64,000 bases of DNA, taken from the NCBI GenBank assembly GCA_025210455.1, contig JAOARQ010000002.1:62001-126000 (forward strand), in the 5' to 3' direction. The stretch comes from Pelagimonas sp. (GTDB taxonomy: Bacteria > Pseudomonadota > Alphaproteobacteria > Rhodobacterales > Rhodobacteraceae). The position numbers were made by a program, and so were the translations under genes. Below, one piece after another: positions 36,691 to 45,481 of this stretch (position 1 is its first letter; each line of letters begins with the position of its first letter). The notes under the pieces are model-generated. The model was not told where the DNA came from. It saw only the letters and a list, made by a program, of their open reading frames with translations, and did no database searches.

Positions 36691-37719
36691 TTACATCGGC
36701 ATCAACGCCCAGTAATCCAGATCCAGCAGCACATGCGGCAGGTATTTGCCATCTTCACCGCGCAGGGTGAACGCTTCGCCGCCTTTGGTCGCAACAAGAC
36801 GCAGACGGATTGCGCCAACACCCGGCGCATCGGTTTCAGCCTTGTCCAGAACCTCGGTCCAGCATTTGATGGTATCACCTGCAAAGCAGGGGTTTGCGTG
36901 CGCCCCGCCATTCAGGCCCACAATCATCTGCGCATTGGCCAGACCATTGAACGACAGCGCGCGCGCCATGGAAATCACATGGCCGCCATAGATCAGACGC
37001 CCGTCAGGACGGAAGGTCAGATCAAAGTGCACCTTGGCCGTGTTCTGCCAAAGGCGCGTCGCCATCATATGTTCGGCCTCTTCGATGGTCACACCATCCA
37101 CGTGGTCGATCTTTTCGCCGATTTCATAATCGCCCCAGCGGTGTGGCTCACCGGCCTGAACGAAATCGTAATCCTCAAAGGTCAGCCCGGCGGGGATGCG
37201 CAGATCTTCGACCGACAGGACCTTTTTCAGGTCAGGCACCACGGTTTCGGGCGCCGGCGCATCCACATCGCGTTTGCGCACCATGACCCAGCGCACATAT
37301 TCGATGACGACCTCATCGTTCTGGTTCAACCCACGTGTCCGAACATAAACCACCCCCGTTTTACCGTTGGAATTCTGTTTCAGACCAATCACTTCGGAAA
37401 CCGAGCGCAGCGTGTCCCCGGGATAGACCGGTTGCAGCCAGCGCCCTTCCGCATAGCCAAGGTTCGCCACAGCGTTCAGCGACACATCCGGCACGGTCTT
37501 GCCAAAGACCACGTGGAAGGCGGCCAGATCATCAATAGGTGATCCTTCAAACCCACACCGGCCCGCAAATTCATCCGAGGAATAAAGCGCATGCCGCATC
37601 GGATAGAGCGCGTGATAAAGCGCGCGCTCTCCTTCGGCCACGGTGCGTGGCACGGCATGTGGCAAGACCTGCCCGATGGCATAGTCTTCGAAAAAGCGGC
37701 CCGGATTGGTTTTGGCCAT
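36691..37719 (-). CDS. mch: Mesaconyl-CoA hydratase (ethylmalonyl-CoA pathway)
   Basis: MaoC-type double-hotdog hydratase of 342 residues that hydrates mesaconyl-C1-CoA to beta-methylmalyl-CoA, a late step of acetate assimilation by the ethylmalonyl-CoA pathway in isocitrate-lyase-negative Rhodobacterales. The opening TNPGRFFEDYAIGQVLPHAVPRTV and the second-half IYGGHVISMARALSFNGLANAQ are characteristic, and the length is that of the Rhodobacter enzyme. Its ATG overlaps the stop of the DUF1737 gene by one base (TGATG). It sits in one minus-strand cluster with the Mcl2-type gene, supporting the pathway call over generic enoyl hydratase. Confidence 0.9.
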   Translation of the reverse strand: MAKTNPGRFFEDYAIGQVLPHAVPRTVAEGERALYHALYPMRHALYSSDEFAGRCGFEGSPIDDLAAFHVVFGKTVPDVSLNAVANLGYAEGRWLQPVYPGDTLRSVSEVIGLKQNSNGKTGVVYVRTRGLNQNDEVVIEYVRWVMVRKRDVDAPAPETVVPDLKKVLSVEDLRIPAGLTFEDYDFVQAGEPHRWGDYEIGEKIDHVDGVTIEEAEHMMATRLWQNTAKVHFDLTFRPDGRLIYGGHVISMARALSFNGLANAQMIVGLNGGAHANPCFAGDTIKCWTEVLDKAETDAPGVGAIRLRLVATKGGEAFTLRGEDGKYLPHVLLDLDYWALMPM

Positions 37720-37922
37720 CAGTGTTCTCCCAGTTTCGTGTCGGGTGTATAGGTGCCTTCCACCTCTTTCACGACGGCCTGACCACAGCGCATGACACCA
37801 TTGGCAGCGTCAAAGGCATAGGTCGGATCACCGTGCAGTGACCAGCCCTTGTTCAGGGCATCGGTCACCTTGTGGCAAAAGGCAGAGGTGTCGTCTTCGG
37901 ATAAAAAGCGATAGAGTTTCAT
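37719..37922 (-). CDS. DUF1737 domain protein
   Basis: Small protein of 67 residues (MKLYRFLSEDDTSAFCHKVTDALNKG in two halves, then WSLHGDPTYAFD). The LNKGWSLHGDPTY element identifies DUF1737, a short uncharacterised domain common in bacteria, where it is predicted to form a beta-sheet and one helix. Its ATG at 37922 was chosen over an upstream in-frame GTG because AGGGAG-like bases (complement of gcagggctcc) lie just before it. It is placed between nnrU (10 bp upstream) and mch (1 bp overlap) in the same transcript. No function is known. Confidence 0.85.
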   Translation of the reverse strand: MKLYRFLSEDDTSAFCHKVTDALNKGWSLHGDPTYAFDAANGVMRCGQAVVKEVEGTYTPDTKLGEH

Positions 37923-37932
37923 GCAGGGCTCC

Positions 37933-38478
37933 TTAGCCAAATGTCGGGTATCCAAGCCATGTGTGCACATAACCGATCACGGCCAGCAGCACGACAGAGG
38001 CGCCCAGAAAGATGATGTCTTTCTTGATGGCGCCTTTGGCAGGGGCGGTCCAGTTTGGCTCGGCGCGGTTGATCACAACCATTTCGACCAGCGCCCAAAG
38101 GCCAAGCCCACCGAACAACACAAATGACGGTACATCGCCATTGACCAGCAGATGCGCAAAGGCCCAAAGCGCAAAGCCAGTCAGCATCGGATGACGCATT
38201 TTATAAAGCAGCGCCCCCTTGGACGGGCCCGGGCTGGTCAGATAGAGAGCGATGATCATCAACAGATTATTGATGCCGACCAACGCTGGGGACCGCCCCC
38301 AGAAGAAAGCCCCGTCAGCCATTTTATAGCCAAAAATCATCATGATAACAGAGGCCGCGATCGCCAGCACCACAAGGCCTTTGCCGCGATCGCCCATATT
38401 GGCGCGCATGTCGGGGGCGACACGTTTGAATAGATGCGCCGCCCACCAAAGAAATACACCACACAAGAGCAGGAACAT
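37933..38478 (-). CDS. nnrU: NnrU family membrane protein
   Basis: Polytopic inner-membrane protein of 181 residues with about six helices. The family features are FLWWAAHLFKRVAPDMRA, YKMRHPMLTGFALWAFAHLLVNGD and the terminal YVHTWLGYP. NnrU was named from nitric-oxide-reduction gene clusters in Rhodobacter. It is related to isoprenylcysteine methyltransferase-like and NnrU-like methyltransferase folds, but its reaction is unknown. Here no denitrification gene is close; instead it lies between mcl2 (45 bp upstream) and the DUF1737/mch pair. Confidence 0.92.
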   Translation of the reverse strand: MFLLLCGVFLWWAAHLFKRVAPDMRANMGDRGKGLVVLAIAASVIMMIFGYKMADGAFFWGRSPALVGINNLLMIIALYLTSPGPSKGALLYKMRHPMLTGFALWAFAHLLVNGDVPSFVLFGGLGLWALVEMVVINRAEPNWTAPAKGAIKKDIIFLGASVVLLAVIGYVHTWLGYPTFG

Positions 38479-38523
38479 AGGAATCTCCGGGTATCGAATT
38501 GAATGCCTGCCCTTAGATCTAGA

Positions 38524-39372
38524 TTATTCCGCCATCGCGGCAATAGCTTCCGCCTTGCCCAGCATCTTACGTGCGGTCACGACATGCAGATTTTCAACAA
38601 TCTTGCCGTCGACCACCGCAACCCCCTGCCCGGCGGCTTCTGCCTCTTCAAAGGCGGCGATCTGACGGCGGGCCAGATCAACTTCGACCTCAGAGGGGGC
38701 AAAGGCATCATTGGCCACATCGACCTGCGCCGGGTGGATCAGCGTTTTGCCGTCCATTCCCATATCGCGGCCCTGATCACATTCCGCTTTCAGCCCCTCG
38801 GCATCTTTGAAGGCATTATAAACACCGTCAACGATGATCACATCATAGGCTTTTGCTGCCAGCAGGCACAGGCCGATCCCCGGCATCATCGGCAAGCGAT
38901 CCGGGCGAAAGCGCGAGTTCAGCTCTTTGGCAAGATCATTGGTGCCCATGACCATACCCATCAGCTTTGGGTGTGAGGCCAGCTCGGCAGCGGCCAACAT
39001 GCCGCGTGGGGTTTCCATCATCGCCCAGATCGGTTTGTCACACAGCGCCGCCAGCGCATCCAGCTGCGCGGTGGTTTCGACCTTTGGCAGCAAGATCGCA
39101 TCGCAGTCCATGTTCTGCACGGCCTTAGCATCGTCTTCGCCCCATTCGGTATCCAGACCATTGATACGCACAATGCGGGTACGATTGCCGTAGGATGTCT
39201 GCAACGCCGCTTTCAACGTATCCCTTGCAGCGATCTTTTCCCCCGGGGCCACCGCGTCTTCGAGATCAAAAATAATCGCATCGATGGGCAATGTACGCGC
39301 TTTTTCCAGCGCCCGATCCTTTGAGCCGGGAATGTAAAGAACCGAACGGTAGGGGCGTGCGCGCATATCCAT
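38524..39372 (-). CDS. mcl2: HpcH/HpaI-CitE family enzyme, probable (3S)-malyl-CoA thioesterase (Mcl2 type)
   Basis: A 282-residue CitE-like protein. It starts MDMRARPYRSVLYIPGSKDRA and carries IIFDLEDAVAPGEK (metal-site Glu-Asp), RINGLDT, LPKVET, METPRGMLAA and the C-terminal GKTLIHPAQVDVAN. It is shorter than, and different at the N-terminus from, Mcl1, the reversible malyl-CoA/beta-methylmalyl-CoA lyase. It fits the second Rhodobacter paralogue, which hydrolyses (3S)-malyl-CoA to malate in the last ethylmalonyl-CoA pathway step. The neighbouring mch supports this. AGGAGA lies before ATG 39372. A lyase role for another acyl-CoA cannot be excluded. Confidence 0.82.
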   Translation of the reverse strand: MDMRARPYRSVLYIPGSKDRALEKARTLPIDAIIFDLEDAVAPGEKIAARDTLKAALQTSYGNRTRIVRINGLDTEWGEDDAKAVQNMDCDAILLPKVETTAQLDALAALCDKPIWAMMETPRGMLAAAELASHPKLMGMVMGTNDLAKELNSRFRPDRLPMMPGIGLCLLAAKAYDVIIVDGVYNAFKDAEGLKAECDQGRDMGMDGKTLIHPAQVDVANDAFAPSEVEVDLARRQIAAFEEAEAAGQGVAVVDGKIVENLHVVTARKMLGKAEAIAAMAE

Positions 39373-39705
39373 GGGAATCTCCTGCGTAATTTTGTTGCGC
39401 ACTTTGGGGCATTTTTTGAAGGAAACTTCAAGGTGGAAATTGCCGCAATGCAGAAAGCGCCATTGAAAACGCAGCAAATTTAGGCAAACGGCGGGCTGCA
39501 ATCGCAGCAACTATATAAGAATAGAAGCACCGAACGCAGCGTTAACCCCTTTAACACCGGTCATCAGGCATGGTTTGGACATGGCCGAAAATCGGCTGGG
39601 GTGCCAAACGGATCAGGGCCAGCACCCCGGGATCTGAGGGGACCCAATTCGTGACGGGCTGCGGCAAAGCCGTTCATCGCTTGTCACAAGCCGAAAGGTG
39701 ACGAC
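39373..39705. promoter_or_regulatory. Divergent intergenic region between mcl2 and a small secreted protein gene
   Basis: A 333-bp stretch without a credible gene. It holds a 6-bp hairpin TTGAAG-GAAA-CTTCAA (39416-39431) in the probable mcl2 leader, a short palindrome TTGCCGCAA further upstream, a TATAAG-type -10-like element near 39513, and a 7-bp stem GGGGTGC/GCACCCC (39598-39604 and 39622-39628). Both outward promoters should lie here; none can be placed with certainty. Confidence 0.4.
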
Positions 39706-40026
39706 ATGACGACGAAGTTTGTAAAACTAGGAATGCTTTCAGCCGGGTTGATGCTGGCCGCCGCCACTTTGGTTGAGGCGCAAGGCGCACAAAACTGCGC
39801 ACCACGCGATACCGTGGTCGAACGACTGGCCTCAAAATACGGTGAATCGCGTCAAAGCATGGGGCTTGGCAGCAATAACGCCGTGATGGAGGTATTTGCC
39901 TCGCTTGAATCCGGTTCCTGGACGATCACGGTGACAATGGCAAATGGGGTCACCTGTCTTGTGGCCAGCGGGCAAGCCTTTGAAGAACTGGCTGAAGCTT
40001 TGCCACCAAAGGGTGACGACGCCTGA
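39706..40026 (+). CDS. Small exported protein of unknown function
   Basis: A 106-residue protein with a signal peptide (MTTKFVKLGMLSAGLMLAAATLVEA) and a mature part of about 80 residues containing two cysteines (NCAPRD near the N-terminus and VTCLVASG near the C-terminus), which could form one disulfide. The body includes RLASKYGESRQSMGLGSNNAVMEVF then SWTITVTMANG, a predicted beta-sandwich-like pattern seen in other short roseobacter periplasmic proteins. AAAGGTGA precedes ATG 39706. It stands alone between divergent and convergent neighbours. I do not recognise a named family. Confidence 0.75.
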   Translation: MTTKFVKLGMLSAGLMLAAATLVEAQGAQNCAPRDTVVERLASKYGESRQSMGLGSNNAVMEVFASLESGSWTITVTMANGVTCLVASGQAFEELAEALPPKGDDA

Positions 40027-40051
40027 GATATGCGGGACATGCTTCCAATCC

Positions 40052-40076
40052 GGGGCAGCGCCCCGGCGCTGTCCCC
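40052..40076. terminator. Strong hairpin between convergent genes
   Basis: GGGGCAGCGC (40052-40061) pairs with GCGCTGTCCCC (40066-40076) with one bulged T and a four-base loop, between the small exported protein and the GNAT gene. T-runs are short on both sides, so it is a probable but not classical bidirectional terminator. Confidence 0.55.
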
Positions 40077-40080
40077 AGTT

Positions 40081-40503
40081 TCAGAAACGTTTGATCAGCG
40101 CTGCTTTTTCAGTGCTGGAAAATCCAAGTTTTTCATAAAATCCAATTGCGCCTCGGGTGTGGCCGCTCATTAACATTAGCTTATAAGCCTTTTGCTGCGC
40201 TGCGTGGTTACACGCAGCCTCAATCAATGCGCGCCCACAACCCTGGCCACGGTAAGTGCCGTCAACAATGACATTCTCAATCAGCCCATATGGGCGCCCA
40301 GCATAGGTGACATTGGGCAAAAGATGTAAAACCAAAGCCCCGGCGAGCGCCACATCACCTGCAACAAAGACAGTTGTCCCAGCATGGGCCAGAACTGCCT
40401 CTATGTGCGCGGTGCCATCTGCTGCGGGCGGATTGGCAGGTTGCAACTGATGGAACAGCCGCAGCAATTCGCGGCTGTCTTTTGGCGTCGCAAGTCGGAT
40501 CAT
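40081..40503 (-). CDS. GNAT family N-acetyltransferase
   Basis: Acetyl-CoA-dependent acyltransferase of 140 residues with the single GNAT fold. The central strand VIVDGTYRGQGCGRALIEAACNHA contains the acetyl-CoA pyrophosphate loop (R/Q-x-x-G-x-G/A). The C-terminal beta bulge GFYEKLGFS is also typical. Start ATG 40503 overlaps the stop of the TauE/SafE gene (ATGA), so the two are coupled. The acceptor is not readable from sequence. Confidence 0.88.
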   Translation of the reverse strand: MIRLATPKDSRELLRLFHQLQPANPPAADGTAHIEAVLAHAGTTVFVAGDVALAGALVLHLLPNVTYAGRPYGLIENVIVDGTYRGQGCGRALIEAACNHAAQQKAYKLMLMSGHTRGAIGFYEKLGFSSTEKAALIKRF

Positions 40504-41252
40504 GTTAACGCATCCCAAATCAGTTTGAGCCCCGTCAGCAACAGCGCAACATAGGCAATGCGGAAAAACAGGCGCTCAGACACCACATGATGGGCCTTTA
40601 CCCCCAACCATGTACCGATCAAGGCCGCTGGGATCATCAAAAGATCAACTTTCAATGTCTCCCAACTGAAAATTCCCATGGAGGCATAAAAGAACGATTT
40701 GAACAGGTTAACCGCCCAGAACACCAAGACTGTGGTGGCCTGAAAGGTTGTTTTCCCAAACTTTTGCCCCAGCAGATAGACAGCCGCAGCCGGCCCCCCA
40801 GCATGGCTGATAAAGCTGGTAAACCCAACAACAACACCCGCGATAAGACCAACACGCGGGCCCATTTTTCGCGTGCCCAACGTGATCCACCCGACTTTTA
40901 ACGCCCCTTGCCACACCACGAAAAGCACAGCGACCAGCCCAATCAGAAGGCGGACCGCATCCGGATCAGCAACAGCATAGAACACCGCGCCAACAATCGT
41001 TCCGGGAACCGCGCCAACCAGCAAAATCCGCGCAGCTTGCCAATCCCATTTGCGCCAATAGGCTGGCAAACTGGCCACATCAATCAGCATCAACAGCGGC
41101 AGCATAATCCCCAAAGCCACGCCGGGATCCAAGATCAGCGCCAGAATCGACGCGCTGGCAAAGGCCACCCCCGAGCCAAATCCACCTTTGGAAATCCCCG
41201 CAAAAACCACTGCCAGCGCAATGATCATCAAATTCATTGGATCAAACAGCAT
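40500..41252 (-). CDS. TauE/SafE family sulfite/organosulfonate permease
   Basis: Membrane protein of 250 residues with about eight helices in two repeats, of the TauE/SafE (DUF81) group that includes exporters of sulfite or sulfoacetate. The N-terminal GISKGGFGSGVAFASASIL and the second-half GFTSFISHAGGPAAAVYLL are the paired family motifs. ATG 41252 (MLFDPMNLMII) follows a GAGGCGAGAG stretch; longer in-frame starts upstream look unconserved. The window encodes taurine degradation elsewhere, which produces sulfite, but this gene is 17 kb away and next to a GNAT enzyme, so its substrate remains open. Confidence 0.88.
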   Translation of the reverse strand: MLFDPMNLMIIALAVVFAGISKGGFGSGVAFASASILALILDPGVALGIMLPLLMLIDVASLPAYWRKWDWQAARILLVGAVPGTIVGAVFYAVADPDAVRLLIGLVAVLFVVWQGALKVGWITLGTRKMGPRVGLIAGVVVGFTSFISHAGGPAAAVYLLGQKFGKTTFQATTVLVFWAVNLFKSFFYASMGIFSWETLKVDLLMIPAALIGTWLGVKAHHVVSERLFFRIAYVALLLTGLKLIWDALT

Positions 41253-41368
41253 GGTGTCTCTCGCCTCTAACTTGCGCTTAGCATTGAATTTATCGCTAAC
41301 TTCCAGACCTGAACAGAGCAAACGCGTCTGGGTGCTGCAATGCAGCACACTTGCGCGACGCGCTATAA

Positions 41369-42376
<1,008 letters not shown>

Positions 42377-42397
42377 GCCAGATCCCATTCTATGCGA

Positions 42398-42428
42398 AAG
42401 CCCCGGGTCAGATTGGTCCGGGGCTTTT
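42398..42428 (+). terminator. Rho-independent terminator of mdh
   Basis: AAGCCCCGG (42398-42406) and CCGGGGCTT (42418-42426) form a 9-bp stem with an 11-base loop, ending in a TTTT run, 21 bp past the mdh stop. Confidence 0.88.
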
Positions 42429-42561
42429 GTTTTCTGGCGTCAAAATTGTTGCGCGCTAACAGATCCGCCCTTGCAAAGTCTGACGCGATTGAGAAACTTT
42501 TCGTCGCCCTTTAGCTGAATCACCTTTGATTCCCCACAATTCACTTACGGTTAATTTACTT

Positions 42562-42592
42562 GTGATCACACTTTGGAAAACTGTGATCACAA
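42562..42592. promoter_or_regulatory. Twin TGTGATCACA palindromes upstream of the suc operon
   Basis: Two identical perfect 10-bp palindromes (42562-42571 and 42583-42592) with centres 21 bp apart, two helical turns, so two dimers would bind the same DNA face. They lie about 110-140 bp before sucC. The half site TGTGA resembles CRP/FNR-type and some GntR-type half sites, but the missing central spacer argues against standard CRP or FNR. The regulator is unknown. Confidence 0.6.
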
Positions 42593-42702
42593 ATGTTTAA
42601 AAAGCAGTGTATTTTGCTGCCTGCGGCAAGTTTTCATTTAACCAACGGGGTTAGACGGGGATAAACCCAAGCAAACCGCAGCAAAACGGGGACAAACGAC
42701 CC

Positions 42703-43896
42703 ATGAATATCCATGAGTACCAGGCCAAGGCGCTTCTGCGCGAATACGGCGCACCGGTTTCCGACGGCCGTGCCGTTCTGAAAGCCGAAGACGCCAAGAC
42801 AGCCGCAGGCGAAATGGACGGCCCGCTTTGGGTTGTCAAAGCGCAGATCCACGCAGGTGGTCGCGGCAAAGGGTCTTTCAAAGAGCCGGAAGCTGGCGAA
42901 AAGGGCGGCGTACGTCTGGCCAAATCGGTTGAAGAAGCCGCTGAAGAAGCCAAAAAGATGCTGGGCAAAACTCTGGTCACCCACCAGACCGGTCCGGCAG
43001 GCAAGCAGGTCAACCGCATCTATATCGAAGACGGTTCCGACATTGAGCGCGAACTGTACCTGGCCCTGCTGGTAGATCGCCAGACGTCGCGCGTGTCTTT
43101 CGTCTGCTCGACCGAAGGCGGCATGGACATCGAAGAGGTTGCCGCTGCAACCCCTGAAAAGATCTTGTCCTTCTCTGTTGATCCGGCAACCGGCTATCAG
43201 GCGTTCCACGGCCGCCGCATTGCCTTTGCTCTGGGCCTTGAGGGCGCACAGGTCAAAGAATGCGTCAAGCTGATGGGCATCCTTTACAAAGCCTTCATGG
43301 AAAAAGACATGGAGATGCTGGAAATCAACCCGCTGATCGTCATGCCCGGCGGCAAACTCAAAGTGCTGGACGCCAAGGTTGGCTTTGACGGCAACGCGAT
43401 CTATCGCCAGCCTGCCATTGCTGAACTGCGCGACGAAACCGAAGAAGACAGCAAAGAGCTGGAAGCTTCGAAATACGATCTGAACTACATCGCGCTTGAC
43501 GGTGAAATCGGCTGCATGGTGAACGGTGCGGGTCTGGCGATGGCCACCATGGACATCATCAAACTCTATGGTGCTGAGCCTGCGAATTTCCTCGATGTTG
43601 GCGGCGGCGCCACCAAAGAGAAAGTGACCGAAGCGTTCAAAATCATCACCTCGGACAAAAACGTCAAAGGCATTCTGGTCAATATCTTCGGTGGCATCAT
43701 GCGCTGCGACGTGATCGCAGAGGGCGTTGTGGCCGCTGTGAAAGAGGTTGGTCTTCAGGTTCCTCTCGTTGTGCGCCTCGAAGGCACCAACGTAGAAGCC
43801 GGCAAAGACATCATCAACAACTCTGGTCTTGATGTAATCGCCGCTGACAACCTGTCGGACGGTGCTGAGAAAATCGTGAAAGCGGTTAAAGGGTAA
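42703..43896 (+). CDS. sucC: Succinyl-CoA synthetase (ADP-forming) beta subunit
   Basis: ATP-grasp subunit of the TCA enzyme that converts succinyl-CoA to succinate with ATP formation. The 397-residue protein starts [22 protein letters not shown] and has the ATP-grasp [13 protein letters not shown], the metal-binding EINPL, and [14 protein letters not shown] in the C-terminal CoA-ligase domain. ATG 42703 has only a weak G-rich ribosome site. Unlike most genomes, sucD does not follow directly: a hypothetical gene intervenes. Confidence 0.97.
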   Translation: MNIHEYQAKALLREYGAPVSDGRAVLKAEDAKTAAGEMDGPLWVVKAQIHAGGRGKGSFKEPEAGEKGGVRLAKSVEEAAEEAKKMLGKTLVTHQTGPAGKQVNRIYIEDGSDIERELYLALLVDRQTSRVSFVCSTEGGMDIEEVAAATPEKILSFSVDPATGYQAFHGRRIAFALGLEGAQVKECVKLMGILYKAFMEKDMEMLEINPLIVMPGGKLKVLDAKVGFDGNAIYRQPAIAELRDETEEDSKELEASKYDLNYIALDGEIGCMVNGAGLAMATMDIIKLYGAEPANFLDVGGGATKEKVTEAFKIITSDKNVKGILVNIFGGIMRCDVIAEGVVAAVKEVGLQVPLVVRLEGTNVEAGKDIINNSGLDVIAADNLSDGAEKIVKAVKG

Positions 43897-43900
43897 TTTG

Positions 43901-44446
43901 ATGAGGCTGTTGGCATCAGCAATGGCGCTTTTTCTATGCGCCCAGAGCATTCCCGCTCAAACGGTAACCGATCAAGCAATATTGGATTTTCGCACCATTT
44001 GCTTGAACGAAATGCCGTCCGTTGCTGCTGCCAATAAGCGAGCAAACGAGCAAGCTTTTGCTCCCGTTTCTGCAAACAGCGCTCCGAAGCTTTTCAAAGA
44101 CATCTCTCAGAGAATTTCCGAAGTATCGGGAGCGGCCACAGTCCTCTCAAAAACTTACGGGGCTTCGAGCAGAGCATTCTTAGGGGCGGGCCGGGCCGTG
44201 GTAGGCAGTGAAAGATCGAGTAACTGCTTGCTTGCGCTCTATTCATCAGACGAAACCGATACTGTCCATACAATCGAGACCAGATTGCGTCTTGGCTCTC
44301 CTGTAAGGACAGCTTTTCAACAAAGCATGTCGATCACGCTGTGGCAAACCTCAGTGAATGGGTTTGAAGCAGCAATTCGGCTTTCGGAAACAACAGAAAG
44401 AGGCAAGGCAAAGAAATTTGATCTAGCGCTCTTTGTGTTCGACTAA
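43901..44446 (+). CDS. Hypothetical exported protein inserted between sucC and sucD
   Basis: A 181-residue protein with a signal peptide ([20 protein letters not shown]) and no recognised domain. Two cysteines are present in the mature part (ICLNEMPS and NCLLALYSS), with a long helical middle ([19 protein letters not shown]). The pattern recalls small roseobacter periplasmic proteins of unknown role. It starts 4 bp after sucC (ATG 43901 after AAAGGG; TTG 43898 is possible) and ends 17 bp before sucD, so it must ride on the suc transcript. Its bases look AT-richer than sucC and sucD, suggesting later insertion. Confidence 0.75.
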   Translation: MRLLASAMALFLCAQSIPAQTVTDQAILDFRTICLNEMPSVAAANKRANEQAFAPVSANSAPKLFKDISQRISEVSGAATVLSKTYGASSRAFLGAGRAVVGSERSSNCLLALYSSDETDTVHTIETRLRLGSPVRTAFQQSMSITLWQTSVNGFEAAIRLSETTERGKAKKFDLALFVFD

Positions 44447-44463
44447 AACAGGAGACTCCTAAA

Positions 44464-45351
44464 ATGGCAGTCCTCATCGACGAAAACACAAAAGTCATCT
44501 GTCAGGGCTTCACCGGCTCGCAGGGTACTTTCCACTCGGAACAAGCCATCGCTTATGGCACAAAAATGGTTGGCGGTGTGACGCCGGGCAAAGGTGGCAA
44601 TGAGCACCTCGGCCTGCCCGTCTTCAATTCGGTTCACGAAGCCAAGCACGTGACCGAAGCCAACGCTTCGGTGATCTATGTTCCTCCGCCCTTCGCAGCG
44701 GATTCGATCCTCGAAGCGATTGACGCGGAAATGGAACTGATTGTCTGCATCACCGAAGGCATCCCGGTGCTTGACATGATGCGCGTTCAGCGTGCCCTGC
44801 AAGACAGCACATCGCGCCTGATCGGCCCGAACTGCCCCGGTGTGATCACCCCTGACGCCTGCAAAATCGGCATCATGCCCGGCCACATCCACAAGCGTGG
44901 CTCGGTTGGTGTTGTGTCCCGTTCGGGCACCCTGACCTATGAAGCGGTGAAACAGACATCAGACATTGGTCTGGGTCAGTCGACAGCTGTTGGCATCGGC
45001 GGCGACCCGATCAAAGGCACCGAACACATCGACGTGCTGGACATGTTCCTGAACGACGATGAAACCACTTCGATCATCATGATCGGTGAAATCGGTGGGT
45101 CTGCGGAAGAAGAAGCCGCAGAATTCCTGGCCGAGCAGAAGAAAAAAGGCCGCTGGAAGCCGACCGCTGGCTTCATCGCAGGCCGCACCGCCCCTCCGGG
45201 ACGCCGCATGGGCCACGCCGGTGCGATCGTTGCCGGCGGCAAAGGTGGCGCGGAAGACAAGATCGAAGCGATGAAATCCGCTGGTATCGTTGTTGCTGAC
45301 AGCCCTGCCACTCTGGGCGAAGCTGTTCAGAAAGCCATCGAACTGGGTTAA
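44464..45351 (+). CDS. sucD: Succinyl-CoA synthetase (ADP-forming) alpha subunit
   Basis: CoA-binding and phosphohistidine-carrying subunit of succinyl-CoA synthetase, 295 residues. It starts [29 protein letters not shown] with the CoA-binding Rossmann fold. [13 protein letters not shown] is conserved, and the phosphorylated active-site His lies in [17 protein letters not shown] near the C-terminus. AGGAGA precedes ATG 44464. The next gene, sucA, begins 130 bp later after a hairpin. Confidence 0.97.
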   Translation: MAVLIDENTKVICQGFTGSQGTFHSEQAIAYGTKMVGGVTPGKGGNEHLGLPVFNSVHEAKHVTEANASVIYVPPPFAADSILEAIDAEMELIVCITEGIPVLDMMRVQRALQDSTSRLIGPNCPGVITPDACKIGIMPGHIHKRGSVGVVSRSGTLTYEAVKQTSDIGLGQSTAVGIGGDPIKGTEHIDVLDMFLNDDETTSIIMIGEIGGSAEEEAAEFLAEQKKKGRWKPTAGFIAGRTAPPGRRMGHAGAIVAGGKGGAEDKIEAMKSAGIVVADSPATLGEAVQKAIELG

Positions 45352-45361
45352 ATCCGAATTC

Positions 45362-45389
45362 GGGCGGGGTGACATGCCCCGCCCTTATT
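45362..45389 (+). terminator. Hairpin between sucD and sucA
   Basis: GGGCGGGG (45362-45369) and CCCCGCCC (45377-45384) with loop TGACATG, followed by TTATT. This would give partial termination or mRNA processing between sucCD and sucAB-lpd rather than a full stop, since the genes continue in the same direction. Confidence 0.6.
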
Positions 45390-45481
45390 CCCATCTAACA
45401 GAAGCAATGCGGCAGGGGCCTGTGCCGCTCAATTTCAGGCCTCTCTCCTGTTGCTTCAGGTCGGACCAAAGGAACGCAAAA

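Larger units (their letters stand above)
42377..42702 (+). promoter_or_regulatory. mdh-sucC intergenic control region
   Basis: A 326-bp region with no credible gene. In order it holds the mdh terminator (42398-42428), a pair of GANTC sites (42517-42521 and 42528-42532), twin TGTGATCACA palindromes (42562-42571 and 42583-42592), an AT-rich stretch, and three copies of ACGGGG in the sucC leader, the last acting as a weak ribosome site. This is the evident promoter region of the suc operon. The exact -35/-10 boxes cannot be placed. Confidence 0.6.

Noticed and set aside
38524-39372. Mcl1, malyl-CoA/beta-methylmalyl-CoA lyase
   Set aside because: Too short by about 35 residues, with a CitE-like N-terminus rather than the Mcl1 form; the Mcl2-type thioesterase fits better.
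42562-42592. CRP or FNR sites
   Set aside because: The TGTGA and TCACA halves touch, whereas CRP needs six bases between them and FNR uses TTGAT-N4-ATCAA.
42634-43950. Minus-strand 438-codon open frame opposite sucC
   Set aside because: Fully antisense to a conserved housekeeping gene and made of residue runs typical of reverse-complemented GC-rich coding DNA.
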